A stretch of 64,000 nucleotides of DNA from JAAZKA01 sp034926225 (GCA_034926225.1 JAYFRF010000005.1:1-64000), one strand, 5' to 3'. Positions 15,464 through 24,951 are shown, counted from the stretch's first letter. Numbers and translations: made by a program. The notes: generated by a model from the letters alone, not told the origin.

Positions 15464-16734
15464 ATATCGCCCTCCCTTACGGCCGCGGCACCCTTGCCGC
15501 CGCCGTCCCAGACAGCCGTATCAACGCTGTCCTGCGGGGCAGACTCGAGGAATACGTCCCCTCTCGTACCGATTCTGCACTGATCGATGACGCGCTGAAT
15601 AGCCCCATCGGCTCGCCCACACTGGCCGCGCTCGCGCAAGGCAAACGCCATATTGTGATCATCCTTTCCGACCATACGCGCCCCGTACCCTCAAAGCTGC
15701 TGCTGCCGCCGATGCTTCGCGAAATCCGGCGCGGGAATCCGGCGGCCGAGATCACGCTGCTCGTCGCGACGGGCTGCCATCGGGGAACGACGCGGGAGGA
15801 AATGATCGCCAAATGCGGTGAGGACATTGTAAGCCGCGAACGCATCGTAATTCACGACTGCGACGACAAAACGAATCTCGTCCCGCTCGGCACGCTTCCC
15901 TCAGGCGGCGCGCTGATTATCAACCGTCTCGCGGCGGAAGCCGACCTGCTTGTCGCGGAGGGCTTTATCGAGCCGCACTTCTTCGCGGGCTACTCCGGCG
16001 GCCGCAAATCGGTCCTGCCCGGCATCGCGTCGCGCGCAACCGTGCTCGCCAATCACAACGCCGCCTTCCTCTCGGATCCGAGCACCCGCGCCGGCATCCT
16101 CGACGGCAATCCCATCCACCGCGACATGCTTTATGCCGCACGGAAGGCAAACCTCTCCTTCATCGCGAACGTCGTGATCAACGCCCGCTATGAAGTCGTC
16201 GCCGCCTTCGCCGGGGACGCGGATGCCGCCCATCGCCGCGGGACGGACTTCTTGTCGTCCCTCTGCGCCGTATCCGCCGTACGCACGCCGATCACCGTCA
16301 CGACGAACAACGGCTTCCCGCTCGACCAAAACCTGTACCAGTCGGTCAAGGGCATGTCCGCCGCTGAAACCTTGACCCGCGACGGCGGCGTGATCATCAT
16401 GGCGTCCGCCTGCAGCGACGGCTGCGGAGGCGACGCTTTTCTGCGTTTTTTCCGCGACACTCCCGACGCGGCGGCGCTCTTGCACGGCATTGAAGCCGTT
16501 CCCGCCGATCAGACGACGCCCGACCAATGGCAGGCGCAGGTTTTCGCACGGATTCTTGCAAAAAAGAAGGTCGTTTTTATCTCGGAAGCCGATGACGACT
16601 TGGTACGCGCCTTCGGAATGCTCCCCGCGCGGGATTTTACCCAGGCGCTCACCATAGCGGACAGTATCACCGGCGCGGACGCAAAAATCAATGTCATCCC
16701 GGAGGGGATATCGGTCATCGCGGAAGCGATATAA
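15460..16734 (+). CDS. larA: Nickel-pincer racemase of the LarA family
   Basis: This 424-residue LarA-superfamily protein is related to enzymes that racemise or epimerise 2-hydroxy acids by hydride transfer with the nickel-pincer nucleotide (NPN) cofactor. Key residues line up with Lactobacillus LarA: SDHTRP (~70-75), His107 (GCHRGTT), His173 (EPHFFAGYSGG), the NPN-binding lysine Lys183 (GRKSVLPG) and His199 (NHN). Cofactor genes larB, larC and larE are not in this window and must be elsewhere if it is active. Co-transcription with a hydroxy-acid dehydrogenase fits a role on a sugar-derived 2-hydroxy acid, not necessarily lactate. The start overlaps the previous stop (ATGA). Confidence 0.88.
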   Translation: MNIALPYGRGTLAAAVPDSRINAVLRGRLEEYVPSRTDSALIDDALNSPIGSPTLAALAQGKRHIVIILSDHTRPVPSKLLLPPMLREIRRGNPAAEITLLVATGCHRGTTREEMIAKCGEDIVSRERIVIHDCDDKTNLVPLGTLPSGGALIINRLAAEADLLVAEGFIEPHFFAGYSGGRKSVLPGIASRATVLANHNAAFLSDPSTRAGILDGNPIHRDMLYAARKANLSFIANVVINARYEVVAAFAGDADAAHRRGTDFLSSLCAVSAVRTPITVTTNNGFPLDQNLYQSVKGMSAAETLTRDGGVIIMASACSDGCGGDAFLRFFRDTPDAAALLHGIEAVPADQTTPDQWQAQVFARILAKKKVVFISEADDDLVRAFGMLPARDFTQALTIADSITGADAKINVIPEGISVIAEAI

Positions 16735-16811
16735 AAAGGCGGCAGCATATAGACGAAATCCGCCGTATTTGCCGCACCACTCTTACTGTAATAGCGAATG
16801 GAGGATTCCCC

Positions 16812-17870
16812 ATGCTCCGTAAAAACATTGCGGTCATCGCCGGTGACGGCATCGGGCCGGAGGTGATTGCCCAGGGTATGCGCCTGCTGCGCGCCGTGCC
16901 CTCTCTTGAACCAAGCTTTACCGAGTTCCCCTGGGGCTGCGAATACTATCTGCGCACCGGGAAGATGATGCCCGATGACGGCATCGCGGCGCTTTCCGGC
17001 TGCGACGCCATCTTCCTCGGCGCGGTCGGCGCGCCCGGCGTGCCGGATCATATCTCGCTGTGGGAGCTGCTTTTAAAAATCCGTAAAAGCTTTGATCAAT
17101 ACATCAATTTGCGTCCGGTCAAGCTCCTGCGCGGCGCACCCTGCCCCTTGAAGAACGCCGCGCGCGAGGATATCGACATGCTCTTCATCAGGGAAAACAG
17201 CGAAGGCGAGTATGCCGGCGCGGGTGAGCATCTATTCCCCGGCCGCCCCGATGAGATTGTCCTGCAAACCGGCGTCTTCTCCCGCATCGGCACCGAACGC
17301 GTCATCCGCTACGCCTTTGAAACAGCCCGCCGTTTGGGAAAATCGCTGACCTCGGTCTCCAAGGGCAACGCCCTCAACTACTCGATGGTCTTCTGGGACG
17401 ATGTTTTCCGCGAGATCTCCCGCGAGTATCCCGACGTGAAGACGCATTCGCTGCTCGTCGACGCCGCGTCGATGTTCATGGTGCTGCATCCGGAGCGCTT
17501 CGAGGTCGTCGTCTGCTCGAACCTGTTCGGCGACATCCTCACCGATCTGGGTGCGGCCATCTCCGGCGGTATGGGCCTTGCCGCCGGCGCAAATCTCAAC
17601 CCCGAAGGCCGCTTTCCTTCCATGTTCGAGCCGATCCACGGCTCCGCGCCCGACATCGCGGGCAAGGGGATCGCAAACCCTCTCGCGACCTTCTGGTCGG
17701 TCTCCCAGATGCTTGATTATTTCGGGCTGACGGACGACGCCGCGCGTGTGCTCGACGCCATCGAAGCCGTCCTTAAGGAAGGCCGCGTACGTACCCCCGA
17801 TCTCGGCGGCAGCAGCTCTACGTCCCAAGTCGGCGACGCCGTACTCGCAGCGTTTGAGGCGCGGTTATAA
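16812..17870 (+). CDS. Tartrate / D-malate dehydrogenase-like oxidative decarboxylase
   Basis: This 352-residue isocitrate/isopropylmalate dehydrogenase family protein has AVIAGDGIGPEV (7-18), the phrase CEYYLRTGKMMPDDG (~43), FLGAVGAPGVPDHISLWELL (~71), INLRPVKLL, Lys/Asp metal-site motifs (CSNLFGDILTDLGAAISGG, ~233) and EPIHGSAPDIAGKG (~270). The GxPGVPDHxSLW block is typical of tartrate dehydrogenase and D-malate dehydrogenase (TtuC/DmlA), not LeuB, and no leuCD genes are near. It probably oxidises a 2-hydroxy dicarboxylate with NAD+ and Mn2+. GGAGG sits 7 bases before the ATG, 77 bases after larA. Confidence 0.85.
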   Translation: MLRKNIAVIAGDGIGPEVIAQGMRLLRAVPSLEPSFTEFPWGCEYYLRTGKMMPDDGIAALSGCDAIFLGAVGAPGVPDHISLWELLLKIRKSFDQYINLRPVKLLRGAPCPLKNAAREDIDMLFIRENSEGEYAGAGEHLFPGRPDEIVLQTGVFSRIGTERVIRYAFETARRLGKSLTSVSKGNALNYSMVFWDDVFREISREYPDVKTHSLLVDAASMFMVLHPERFEVVVCSNLFGDILTDLGAAISGGMGLAAGANLNPEGRFPSMFEPIHGSAPDIAGKGIANPLATFWSVSQMLDYFGLTDDAARVLDAIEAVLKEGRVRTPDLGGSSSTSQVGDAVLAAFEARL

Positions 17871-17883
17871 AACTCTGTCACAA

Positions 17884-17928
17884 AAAATACCGGGATATCC
17901 CGTAAAAAGTGGGATATCCCGGTATTTT
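17884..17928. terminator. Bidirectional intrinsic terminator
   Basis: An 18-bp perfect stem (17884-17901 with 17911-17928) with A-run and T-run flanks closes both the LarA operon (+) and the convergent M20 gene (-). Confidence 0.9.
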
Positions 17929-17930
17929 GA

Positions 17931-19280
17931 TTATTTCGTGAAGTCCAGCGTTATCGTGCCGTCTTCGTTCGTGGTCACAGCCCGTTTATCCATCACCAGA
18001 CTGTCCATCATCGCAAAATAATCTTCCCTCGACGCAAATCGCGGCTTGGAGTTCCCACATACCCGCTTCGCTTCCGCGGCGTCGTTCTCGAGCAGCATCC
18101 GCAGCAGCAGCGCCTGGCACTTTGCCGAGTTGACGCATGCCGATACCGGGTCTTCAATGCGGTAATCCGCGCCGTGCCCTGTGCCGGCCGAGCCGCCGGC
18201 ATACGGATGGATCGCCGGCATCACCGCTGACAGATCCCCCATATCCGTGCAACCCGTGCTCCACTCGCCGCGCCAGACATTGTCCTCCCCGACGACCGCC
18301 GCCATCGCGCGATGCGCTACTTCCAGCAGTGTCGGGTCGTTTGCAAGCGGTGTGTATCCCGGACGGTCGCATAATGTCACATTAGCGCCCATCGCCGCGG
18401 CCGATGCCGCAAGCGCGCGGTTGATCTTCCGATTTTCCCGCACGATGGCCTCGGTGGACGCGCCGCGCACGTAGCTCTCGAGCTTCACCGTATCGGGAAT
18501 CGCGTTGACGGCAGCGCCGCCGGCCGTGATGATCGGATGGAAGCGGATATGCTCGCTGTCCCGGAATGTTTCCCGCAGCGCGTTCGCCGCCGTCATTCCG
18601 AGATTTGCCGCGTACAGCCCATTGACGCCATTTTCCGGGCTGCCGCCCGCATGCGACGCGACGCCTTCGTAGGTGATGTTTTTCACCACGCAGCCGTTGC
18701 AGCCGCGATTATAACCGAAGGTGTTGCTTTTGCCGCCTGTATGGATCATTACCGCCAGATCGACGCCGTCGAAGTACCCGCGCGCGAGGAATTCCACCTT
18801 GCCGCCGTAGTAGCGGATGACGCCCTGCTTGCGAAGCTCCTCCCGCCAGCCGACCTCAATAAGTTCCTCCGCCGGCACCGCACACAGGCGCACACTGCCC
18901 GATAATCCGTCGAGTGCACCGGGTTCCTTCAATGCCGCAGCGATTCCCAGCAGCGCCGCAAGCTGCGCATGATGTCCGCAGGCATGCACCGCGCCCGTCT
19001 CCGGATTCGCATCCGGGTGCGTCGCGCACAAAAGGGAGTCAAGCTCTCCTAAGATCAACACCTTCGGACCCGGGAGTCCCGTATCGAGATCGGTATAGAA
19101 GCCGGGGATATCGCCCGCGCAGGTCAGCGTATACCCGAGCTTCTCAAACCGCTCCGCCATGTACCGATGCGCGTACCATTCCCGGTAACCCGTTTCCGGA
19201 TGCTTCCAGATATCCCGCTCGGCGTCCAGAATTGCCGAACGGTGGCGCTCGACCATCGAAAAGACCTGTTCGTTTGTCAT
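17931..19280 (-). CDS. M20-family amidohydrolase (AbgB/amino-acylase type)
   Basis: This 449-residue M20 metallopeptidase/amidohydrolase has LILGELDSLLC (~76), HACGHHAQ (~99-106, with the metal ligands), a PAEELIEVGW block (~136), the lid-domain HTGG and GVASHAGGSPENGVNG (~210), and a terminal GTGHGADYRIEDP region with His. It resembles p-aminobenzoyl-glutamate hydrolase AbgB and related acyl-amino-acid hydrolases. GGAGG precedes the ATG by 8 bases. It is 22 bases downstream of a Gfo/Idh/MocA gene in one operon. Substrate unknown. Confidence 0.85.
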   Translation of the reverse strand: MTNEQVFSMVERHRSAILDAERDIWKHPETGYREWYAHRYMAERFEKLGYTLTCAGDIPGFYTDLDTGLPGPKVLILGELDSLLCATHPDANPETGAVHACGHHAQLAALLGIAAALKEPGALDGLSGSVRLCAVPAEELIEVGWREELRKQGVIRYYGGKVEFLARGYFDGVDLAVMIHTGGKSNTFGYNRGCNGCVVKNITYEGVASHAGGSPENGVNGLYAANLGMTAANALRETFRDSEHIRFHPIITAGGAAVNAIPDTVKLESYVRGASTEAIVRENRKINRALAASAAAMGANVTLCDRPGYTPLANDPTLLEVAHRAMAAVVGEDNVWRGEWSTGCTDMGDLSAVMPAIHPYAGGSAGTGHGADYRIEDPVSACVNSAKCQALLLRMLLENDAAEAKRVCGNSKPRFASREDYFAMMDSLVMDKRAVTTNEDGTITLDFTK

Positions 19281-19302
19281 GGACGGTACCTCCTAAAATA
19301 GA

Positions 19303-20526
19303 TTATAGCGCGAATTCGCCCTCGTATTGATCGCGTTTTCTAAACCATGTGCCACGCGTGAAGTCGGGGATGGCCACGGGGTGCCCGCCCATCGCGATTG
19401 AATCCTCGGACAGCGTCGTGACGCTCATCCAGGACGCCATATCATATACGTCGATCGGCGTGGGGCATTTGCGCTTCACACTGTCGAAAAAGCCGCGCAG
19501 GACGAGGTAGTCCATGCCGCCATGACCGCCCTTCGACGGGTCGTAATCCTGCCAGATCGGATGCTCGTACTTCTCGTAGTATTTATCGACGTTGTTCCAG
19601 TTCTCCTTCCACGGCACCTCTTCCGAATGCTCGCCGTCGATGAAGATAGAGTGGTTGTCCTCGACGTAGACCGCGCGGGTGCCGTGGATCTGGAAGTTGC
19701 GGGAGTAGGGACGCGGCAGCGTCGTATCGAGAACGAGCGTAATCGTTTCGCCATGTGCGCATTTGATGATCGTCGTGATGACGTCGCCCTGTGCCCAAGC
19801 GTAGTTTGCGAGCGGATAATCGGGCCCGTCCATGCGCAGGATATGATCGTTTAAGCCCCTCGCTTTGGAAGACACACTGACAAGAGAGAGCATCCGGTTG
19901 CCGCGATTGACGTCGCAAATCTTCGCGATCGGCCCTAAGTCGTGCGTCGGATAGTTATCGCAGTTGCGGTGCATATACTCGCCCTGCCGGTAGTGGCGCA
20001 TCTCGCGTTCCGGCTCACGGTTATGCGCAAGACCGAGCCGCAGGTCATGGCGGTAGCCACCCTGACAGTGGACGACCTCACCGAAGATGCCCCGACGCAC
20101 CATGTTTAAGACCATCAGCTCGTCGCGTCCGTAGTTGCAGTTCTCAAGAAGCATCGCGGGCACCCCTGTCTCCTCATACGTGCGCACGAGGTTCCAGCAG
20201 TCGTCGATAGTATACGCGCCGCCCACCTCCGACGCGGAGTACTTGCCCGCTTTCATACAGTCGATCGCGATTTTGATGTGATCCGTCCACGACGTCGGGA
20301 TGACGACGCCTTGAATTTCATCGATATTCAGCAAATCGTGGTAGTCGAGAAGTCCGCGCGGCTCATACCCCGCAACCTCGCGCACACCGTCCACGGCACG
20401 CTTCACGCGATCGTCATATTGGTCGCACACCGCGACGATCTCGATATCCTCCATAGACGCAATGAGTTTCGTCAACCCGAAGCCGCGTCCGCCGAGGCCG
20501 ATAATGCCGATTTTCGTTTTTTCCAT
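19303..20526 (-). CDS. Gfo/Idh/MocA family oxidoreductase
   Basis: This 407-residue NAD(P)-dependent sugar dehydrogenase-like protein has the Rossmann motif GIIGLGGRGFGL (~8-19), AVCDQYDDR (~32), and a C-terminal alpha/beta domain with EVGGAYT and a lysine in the MKAGKYSASE block (~90) that corresponds to the family EKP motif region, here altered. Such proteins oxidise or hydrolyse sugars and inositols using tightly bound NAD; some act as glycosidases. AGGGGAGG lies just upstream. The operon promoter at 20556-20584 reads into it, and the M20 hydrolase follows. Confidence 0.85.
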   Translation of the reverse strand: MEKTKIGIIGLGGRGFGLTKLIASMEDIEIVAVCDQYDDRVKRAVDGVREVAGYEPRGLLDYHDLLNIDEIQGVVIPTSWTDHIKIAIDCMKAGKYSASEVGGAYTIDDCWNLVRTYEETGVPAMLLENCNYGRDELMVLNMVRRGIFGEVVHCQGGYRHDLRLGLAHNREPEREMRHYRQGEYMHRNCDNYPTHDLGPIAKICDVNRGNRMLSLVSVSSKARGLNDHILRMDGPDYPLANYAWAQGDVITTIIKCAHGETITLVLDTTLPRPYSRNFQIHGTRAVYVEDNHSIFIDGEHSEEVPWKENWNNVDKYYEKYEHPIWQDYDPSKGGHGGMDYLVLRGFFDSVKRKCPTPIDVYDMASWMSVTTLSEDSIAMGGHPVAIPDFTRGTWFRKRDQYEGEFAL

Positions 20527-20555
20527 TTAAAATCCTCCCCTTTACGGTTATGCAC

Positions 20556-20584
20556 ATTATAACGGATGCCTCCCGGTTTGTCTA
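20556..20584 (-). promoter_or_regulatory. Promoter of the Gfo/Idh-M20 operon
   Basis: On the minus strand TAGACA (20579-20584) and TATAAT (20556-20561) are 17 bases apart, about 30 bases upstream of the start codon. Confidence 0.72.
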
Positions 20585-20710
20585 CTGTTTTTAGTACTTC
20601 CGACTTAAACTTTTATCCTGCGCATAAAGTCAAACGGGCTGTGGAGGAATTTGCCGTTATATTTACGCCCCCTTAATGGGAAACTACGCCCATAAGGAGG
20701 AACTATCCGC

Positions 20711-22033
20711 ATGAATCGACAGAAAAAAGCTTTATTGGCTACCTTTATCGTTGCGGCTTTTGCCGTGGCTGTGGGCTTTGCCGTACAGTACGCGTCCGAG
20801 GCCGCGGTTTATAAACGCATTCTTTTATATGAACGTACACGCGCCATGGCGAACCTTTCCGAAAGCATGAATGATATCGCCAGCGCCATGGAAAAGGGGC
20901 GGTACGCTACGTCGCCGGTGCTGCTGGCATCCGTTTCCGCCGAAATATGGCAGGAAGCGGAGTCAGCGCGGGTTTCGCTGTCTGAACTGCCGCTGGACTG
21001 CGCACCGCTGGACAGTACCTGTAAGTTTATCGCGCAGGCGGGGGATTATGCTTTCTTTATCGTAAAAAAAGCCTCTTCCGGCGAAGCGCTGACCGACGAG
21101 GAGCGTGCCAGTCTCGATGAGTTGGCTTCTATTGCCAAAAACTATGCCGACTCCCTCTCCGTCATGGTCGCCGAAGCCGACGCGGGTACGCTGCTTTACC
21201 AATCCGACGCTACGGACTCCCGTACCATCTCGGGAGAGTTCACCTCACTCGAGGAGGATTTTCCTGAATACGCCACCTTAATCTACGACGGCCCCCTTTC
21301 CGATCACATCGAGCGCCAGACGCCCGCTATGACGACCAATGCACCGGAAATTACGCCGGATGACGCGCTTGCCCGTGCGCATGCGTTTCTCGGCGCGCCT
21401 GCTGGTACGCTGACGATGACCGGAGAGCAGGCCGGCAACATGCCCGCTTACTGTATGTCCGGCGAGCTTGACGGCGAGCATGTCTATATCGAAGTCACAC
21501 GCCAGGACGGCTATGTCCTGAATATGCTGCGTTCCCGTGATGGCGTGGAGCCGACGATGGATCCAAAGGAAGGCGTGGATGTAGCACGGAATTTTCTCGA
21601 GCAGAACGGCTTTGAGGGGCTGCGCGAAAGCTACTACTGGAATGAAGCCGGTATCGTCGTTGCAAACTTTTCCTGTATGGAAAACGACGTTATCATCTAC
21701 CCCGATCTCATCAAGGTCGGCGTGTCGCTTGACGACGGCACCATCGTCCGCTTTGAAGCCCGCGGCTACCTGATGAACCACCGTGACCGCACGCTGCCCT
21801 CTCCCGCCGTATCGGTGGAAGAGGCCCAAGGAAAGCTTGACCAACGTCTGACCGTCACAAACACCGCGCTGGCCCTCATCCCGACCGACGGGGGCGAAGA
21901 AGCGCTGTGCTATGAATTCCTCTGCGAAACCGACGACGGCGTAAAAATCCTCGTCTACTGCGACACGGAGACGGGAATGGAAAAGCGATTGTTGATTATG
22001 ACAGAAAACGAAAACGGTACACTGACCAAATAA
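20711..22033 (+). CDS. ypeB: Spore germination protein YpeB
   Basis: This 440-residue protein has an N-terminal transmembrane anchor (7-24), the YpeB-type N-terminal domain with YKRILLYERTRAMANLSESM (~34-53), and C-terminal PepSY-like repeats (~215-440, with VARNFLEQNGFEGL and DLIKVGVSLDDGTIVRFEARGYL; split for reading). YpeB stabilises and controls the cortex-lytic enzyme SleB in the spore inner membrane. SleB is normally encoded immediately upstream but is not here. The gene stands alone with AAGGAGG upstream. A forespore (SigG) promoter was looked for but not convincingly seen. It is strong evidence that the host forms endospores. Confidence 0.88.
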   Translation: MNRQKKALLATFIVAAFAVAVGFAVQYASEAAVYKRILLYERTRAMANLSESMNDIASAMEKGRYATSPVLLASVSAEIWQEAESARVSLSELPLDCAPLDSTCKFIAQAGDYAFFIVKKASSGEALTDEERASLDELASIAKNYADSLSVMVAEADAGTLLYQSDATDSRTISGEFTSLEEDFPEYATLIYDGPLSDHIERQTPAMTTNAPEITPDDALARAHAFLGAPAGTLTMTGEQAGNMPAYCMSGELDGEHVYIEVTRQDGYVLNMLRSRDGVEPTMDPKEGVDVARNFLEQNGFEGLRESYYWNEAGIVVANFSCMENDVIIYPDLIKVGVSLDDGTIVRFEARGYLMNHRDRTLPSPAVSVEEAQGKLDQRLTVTNTALALIPTDGGEEALCYEFLCETDDGVKILVYCDTETGMEKRLLIMTENENGTLTK

Positions 22034-22059
22034 GCCTTATTTTCACCGGAAATGCCCCC

Positions 22060-22088
22060 TTTACAAATCGCTGTAAATGCTGTATAAT
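22060..22088 (+). promoter_or_regulatory. Promoter of the flavoprotein pair
   Basis: TTTACA (22060-22065) and TATAAT (22083-22088) are separated by 17 bases, 46 bases before the ATG at 22135. Confidence 0.72.
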
Positions 22089-22134
22089 AGGTTGGATAGT
22101 ATTACCGCCTATGGTCTTATGTGTGAGGGTTCTT

Positions 22135-23358
22135 ATGCCGGCAATGCAGCAAGGGCAAATTGGCATCATCGGCGGCGGCGCGGCAGGGCTTTGCGCCGCC
22201 GTCTTCCTTTCGCGTGCGGCCTTTCCCGTGACCGTCTTTGAAGCGCTGCCGCGCGTCGGGAAAAAGCTCCTCGCGACCGGCAACGGACGCTGCAATTTGT
22301 CAAATCTCGGCGTCTCTCCCTCCCATTACCGTGGGGATCGTGCCGCAATTTCTGCCGTACTCGACCGCTTTTCTCCGGACGACGCACAGCGCTTCTTCCG
22401 CTCCATCGGCGTCTACCCTTGTGCCGATGAGGAAGGGCGTATCTATCCGCGCTCCGAACAGGCCGCCTCCGTACTCGACGCGCTGCGATACGCCGCCGCG
22501 GGGCATGGAGCGACCCTTTCCGCCGGTGCGCCCGTTACCGCTGTTCGGCATACCAAACAGGGCTTCGTTATTACGCGCGGCAGCGAAGAAACCACTGTCC
22601 GAAGGCTGATTATGGCCACCGGCGGACGCGCGGCGTCCTCATTTGACGGATATGCCCTTTTAAAAAGCTTCGGACTCACGGTCACGCCGCTGTCCCCCGC
22701 GCTCTGTCCGGTTCCCGTCGCGGAAAGCATCCTGCGTGCCTTAAAAGGACTGCGGGTACATGCCTCCGTCCGGCTGATCGCAAGCGGCAGAACCGTCGAG
22801 GAATCCGCAGGTGAGGTGCAGTTTACCGAACACGCCCTGTCCGGAATCTGCGTCTATGAGCTTTCCTCCCTTGCGGGCACTTATGTCTTGGCGGGGCAGC
22901 CCGTTTCGCTGTCCCTTAATCTGCTGCCCGATGTCGATAACCCCCGCGCGCTTCTGTCCGAGCTAGCGGCCGCTATCCCCGATCGTGCGGCAGAGGATTT
23001 CCTGTCGGGATTGCTGCCAAAACGCATCGGGATGACCTTGGTTCGCGCCGTTTTCGATGGGGCGATGACCGCCCCCGTCCGCGAGCTGCCGAGCCGCGTA
23101 CTCGACGCGATCGCTGTCCTGCTGCGCGACTGGCGCTTTACGCCGAACGCCGTATCCCCATGGAACGCCGCGCAGGTGACGCACGGCGGAGTCAGCTCGA
23201 CCGAGCTCATCCCCGAGACGCTCGAATGCCGCCGTGTGAACGGGCTTTATGTGATCGGGGAAGCACTCGACGTGGACGGCGACTGCGGCGGGTATAATCT
23301 GCACTGGGCGTGGGCGAGTGCCCATGCGGCCGCATCTGCTATCCTCCGGGAGGTTTGA
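22135..23358 (+). CDS. HI0933/BaiN-family flavoprotein
   Basis: This 407-residue FAD-dependent oxidoreductase has the dinucleotide-binding GIIGGGAAGLCAAV (~9-22), the family-specific ATGNGRCNLSN (~46-56), GGRAASSFDGYAL (~164), and the C-terminal GGVSSTEL and GLYVIGEALDVDGDCGGYNLHWAWASA (split for reading). HI0933-like proteins are widespread and mostly uncharacterised; BaiN acts in bile-acid dehydroxylation. ATG 22135 has GAGGG 5 bases upstream. It is immediately followed by another flavoprotein gene with no gap, so the pair is co-translated. Confidence 0.88.
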   Translation: MPAMQQGQIGIIGGGAAGLCAAVFLSRAAFPVTVFEALPRVGKKLLATGNGRCNLSNLGVSPSHYRGDRAAISAVLDRFSPDDAQRFFRSIGVYPCADEEGRIYPRSEQAASVLDALRYAAAGHGATLSAGAPVTAVRHTKQGFVITRGSEETTVRRLIMATGGRAASSFDGYALLKSFGLTVTPLSPALCPVPVAESILRALKGLRVHASVRLIASGRTVEESAGEVQFTEHALSGICVYELSSLAGTYVLAGQPVSLSLNLLPDVDNPRALLSELAAAIPDRAAEDFLSGLLPKRIGMTLVRAVFDGAMTAPVRELPSRVLDAIAVLLRDWRFTPNAVSPWNAAQVTHGGVSSTELIPETLECRRVNGLYVIGEALDVDGDCGGYNLHWAWASAHAAASAILREV

Positions 23359-24939
23359 ATGAATCTGATCGTTCGCGGCATCGCTTTGCCGCTTTCGTAT
23401 ACAAAAGAGTCCCTGCTCGACGCCGTACATAAAAAATGCGGCGTGCAAGTCCGTGCTGTCCGTGTACTGCGCCGTGCGGTCGACGCGCGCAAAAAAAGCG
23501 ACGTCCACTTCGTCTTCAATGTGGAAGCCGACGTTATAGCGCGTCCGAAACGCTTTTCCGACGATATAAAACCGGCGCCGTCGCCGGAAAAGCTACCCCG
23601 CATCGCCTATACGCTTCCCCGCCGTCCGCTCGTCGTCGGCGCGGGACCCGCCGGGCTATTCGCGGCGCTCACCCTCGCCCGTGCCGGCGTCTGTCCGATT
23701 GTCTGCGAACGCGGTCTCCCCGTCGAGCAGCGGACGCGTACTGTGAATGCCTTTTTCGACGGCGGCGCGCTCAACCCCGATTCCAATGTACAGTTTGGCG
23801 AGGGCGGCGCGGGTACATTCTCCGACGGGAAGCTCGCGACAGGCATCTCCGACCCCCGCTGTGAATCCGTCCTGCGCGACTTCGTCGGCTGCGGTGCGCC
23901 GGAGGACATTCTCTGGGACGCAAAGCCCCATATCGGCACCGACAGGCTTCCCGGCGTCGTCGCAGGTCTTCGCCGCGAAATCGAAGCCCTAGGCGGTACG
24001 TTTCTCTACGAGACAAAGCTATTGCGTCTGCGTATCCAAAACGAGCGTGTCATCGCGGCCGTCGCGGAGCGCCATGGAGAGTGCATCGAGATCCCCACCG
24101 ATACCGTCCTGCTCGCGCCCGGGCACAGCGCGCGCGATACCTTTGCCATGCTGCATGCGCTCGGCGTCGCATTGATCCCGAAGTCCTTCTCCGTCGGCGC
24201 ACGCGTCGAGCATTTACAAAGTTTCGTTGACACGGCGCAATACGGCGGCTTTGCCGGGCATCCCGCGCTCGGCGCAGCCGATTATAAGCTTTCGGCCCAC
24301 TTGCCGAACGGACGCGGTGTGTACACCTTCTGCATGTGTCCCGGCGGCACCGTCGTTGCGGCAGCCTCCGAGGAAGGCCACATTGTGACGAACGGCATGA
24401 GCGTCTACGCCCGCGACGGCGAGAACGCGAACGCGGCCGTACTCGTCTCCGTAAATCCGGAGGATTTCCCGTCGCGCGACCCGCTTGCGGGGATTGCCTT
24501 CCAGCGGCAGCTGGAGCGCGCGGCGTTTCTCGCGTCAAATTCCTACCGCGCTCCCGCCGAGCGTCTCGGCGATTTTCTCGCCGGCCTTTCCCCCTCTGCC
24601 TTCGGCAGTGTTCGGCCCTCCTATCTTCCGGGCGTCGTGCCATATGACCTCTCAAAGGTGCTGCCATCGTTTGTCTGCGACGGTATGCGCGCCGGTTTTG
24701 CCGCATTCGACCGCAGACTTTATGGCTTTGCCATGGCGGACGCCGTCTTGACTGCGCCCGAAACACGCAGCTCCTCCCCGGTGCGCATCGCACGCGGGGA
24801 ATCCTGTGAAAGCGTCTCCCTGCGCGGCTTATTCCCATGCGGCGAAGGCGCGGGATACGCGGGCGGCATTCTCTCCGCCGCGGTCGACGGGATCCGCTGC
24901 GCCGAAGCGCTGCTTACGGCGTACGGCTCCCCTGTATAA
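23359..24939 (+). CDS. FAD-dependent dehydrogenase of the COG2509 type
   Basis: This 526-residue protein has a small N-terminal domain (~1-90, KKSDVHFVFNVEADV) and an FAD-binding core: PLVVGAGPAGLFAALTLARAG (~91; split for reading), VQFGEGGAGTFSDGKLATG (~139), a cysteine-containing FCMCPGGTVV near 325, and a C-terminal GLFPCGEGAGYAGGILSAAVDG (~491). COG2509 flavoproteins are conserved in Clostridia but lack an established reaction. The ATG directly follows the upstream stop. Confidence 0.85.
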   Translation: MNLIVRGIALPLSYTKESLLDAVHKKCGVQVRAVRVLRRAVDARKKSDVHFVFNVEADVIARPKRFSDDIKPAPSPEKLPRIAYTLPRRPLVVGAGPAGLFAALTLARAGVCPIVCERGLPVEQRTRTVNAFFDGGALNPDSNVQFGEGGAGTFSDGKLATGISDPRCESVLRDFVGCGAPEDILWDAKPHIGTDRLPGVVAGLRREIEALGGTFLYETKLLRLRIQNERVIAAVAERHGECIEIPTDTVLLAPGHSARDTFAMLHALGVALIPKSFSVGARVEHLQSFVDTAQYGGFAGHPALGAADYKLSAHLPNGRGVYTFCMCPGGTVVAAASEEGHIVTNGMSVYARDGENANAAVLVSVNPEDFPSRDPLAGIAFQRQLERAAFLASNSYRAPAERLGDFLAGLSPSAFGSVRPSYLPGVVPYDLSKVLPSFVCDGMRAGFAAFDRRLYGFAMADAVLTAPETRSSSPVRIARGESCESVSLRGLFPCGEGAGYAGGILSAAVDGIRCAEALLTAYGSPV

Positions 24940-24951
24940 CGGGTATAACGA

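Noticed and set aside
20600..20710. SigG-type forespore promoter before ypeB
   Set aside because: No pair of boxes with the expected spacing and sequence could be seen.
24050..24838. A 262-codon Arg-rich minus-strand frame
   Set aside because: Very Arg-biased composition, as expected of the antisense of a GC-rich flavoprotein gene.
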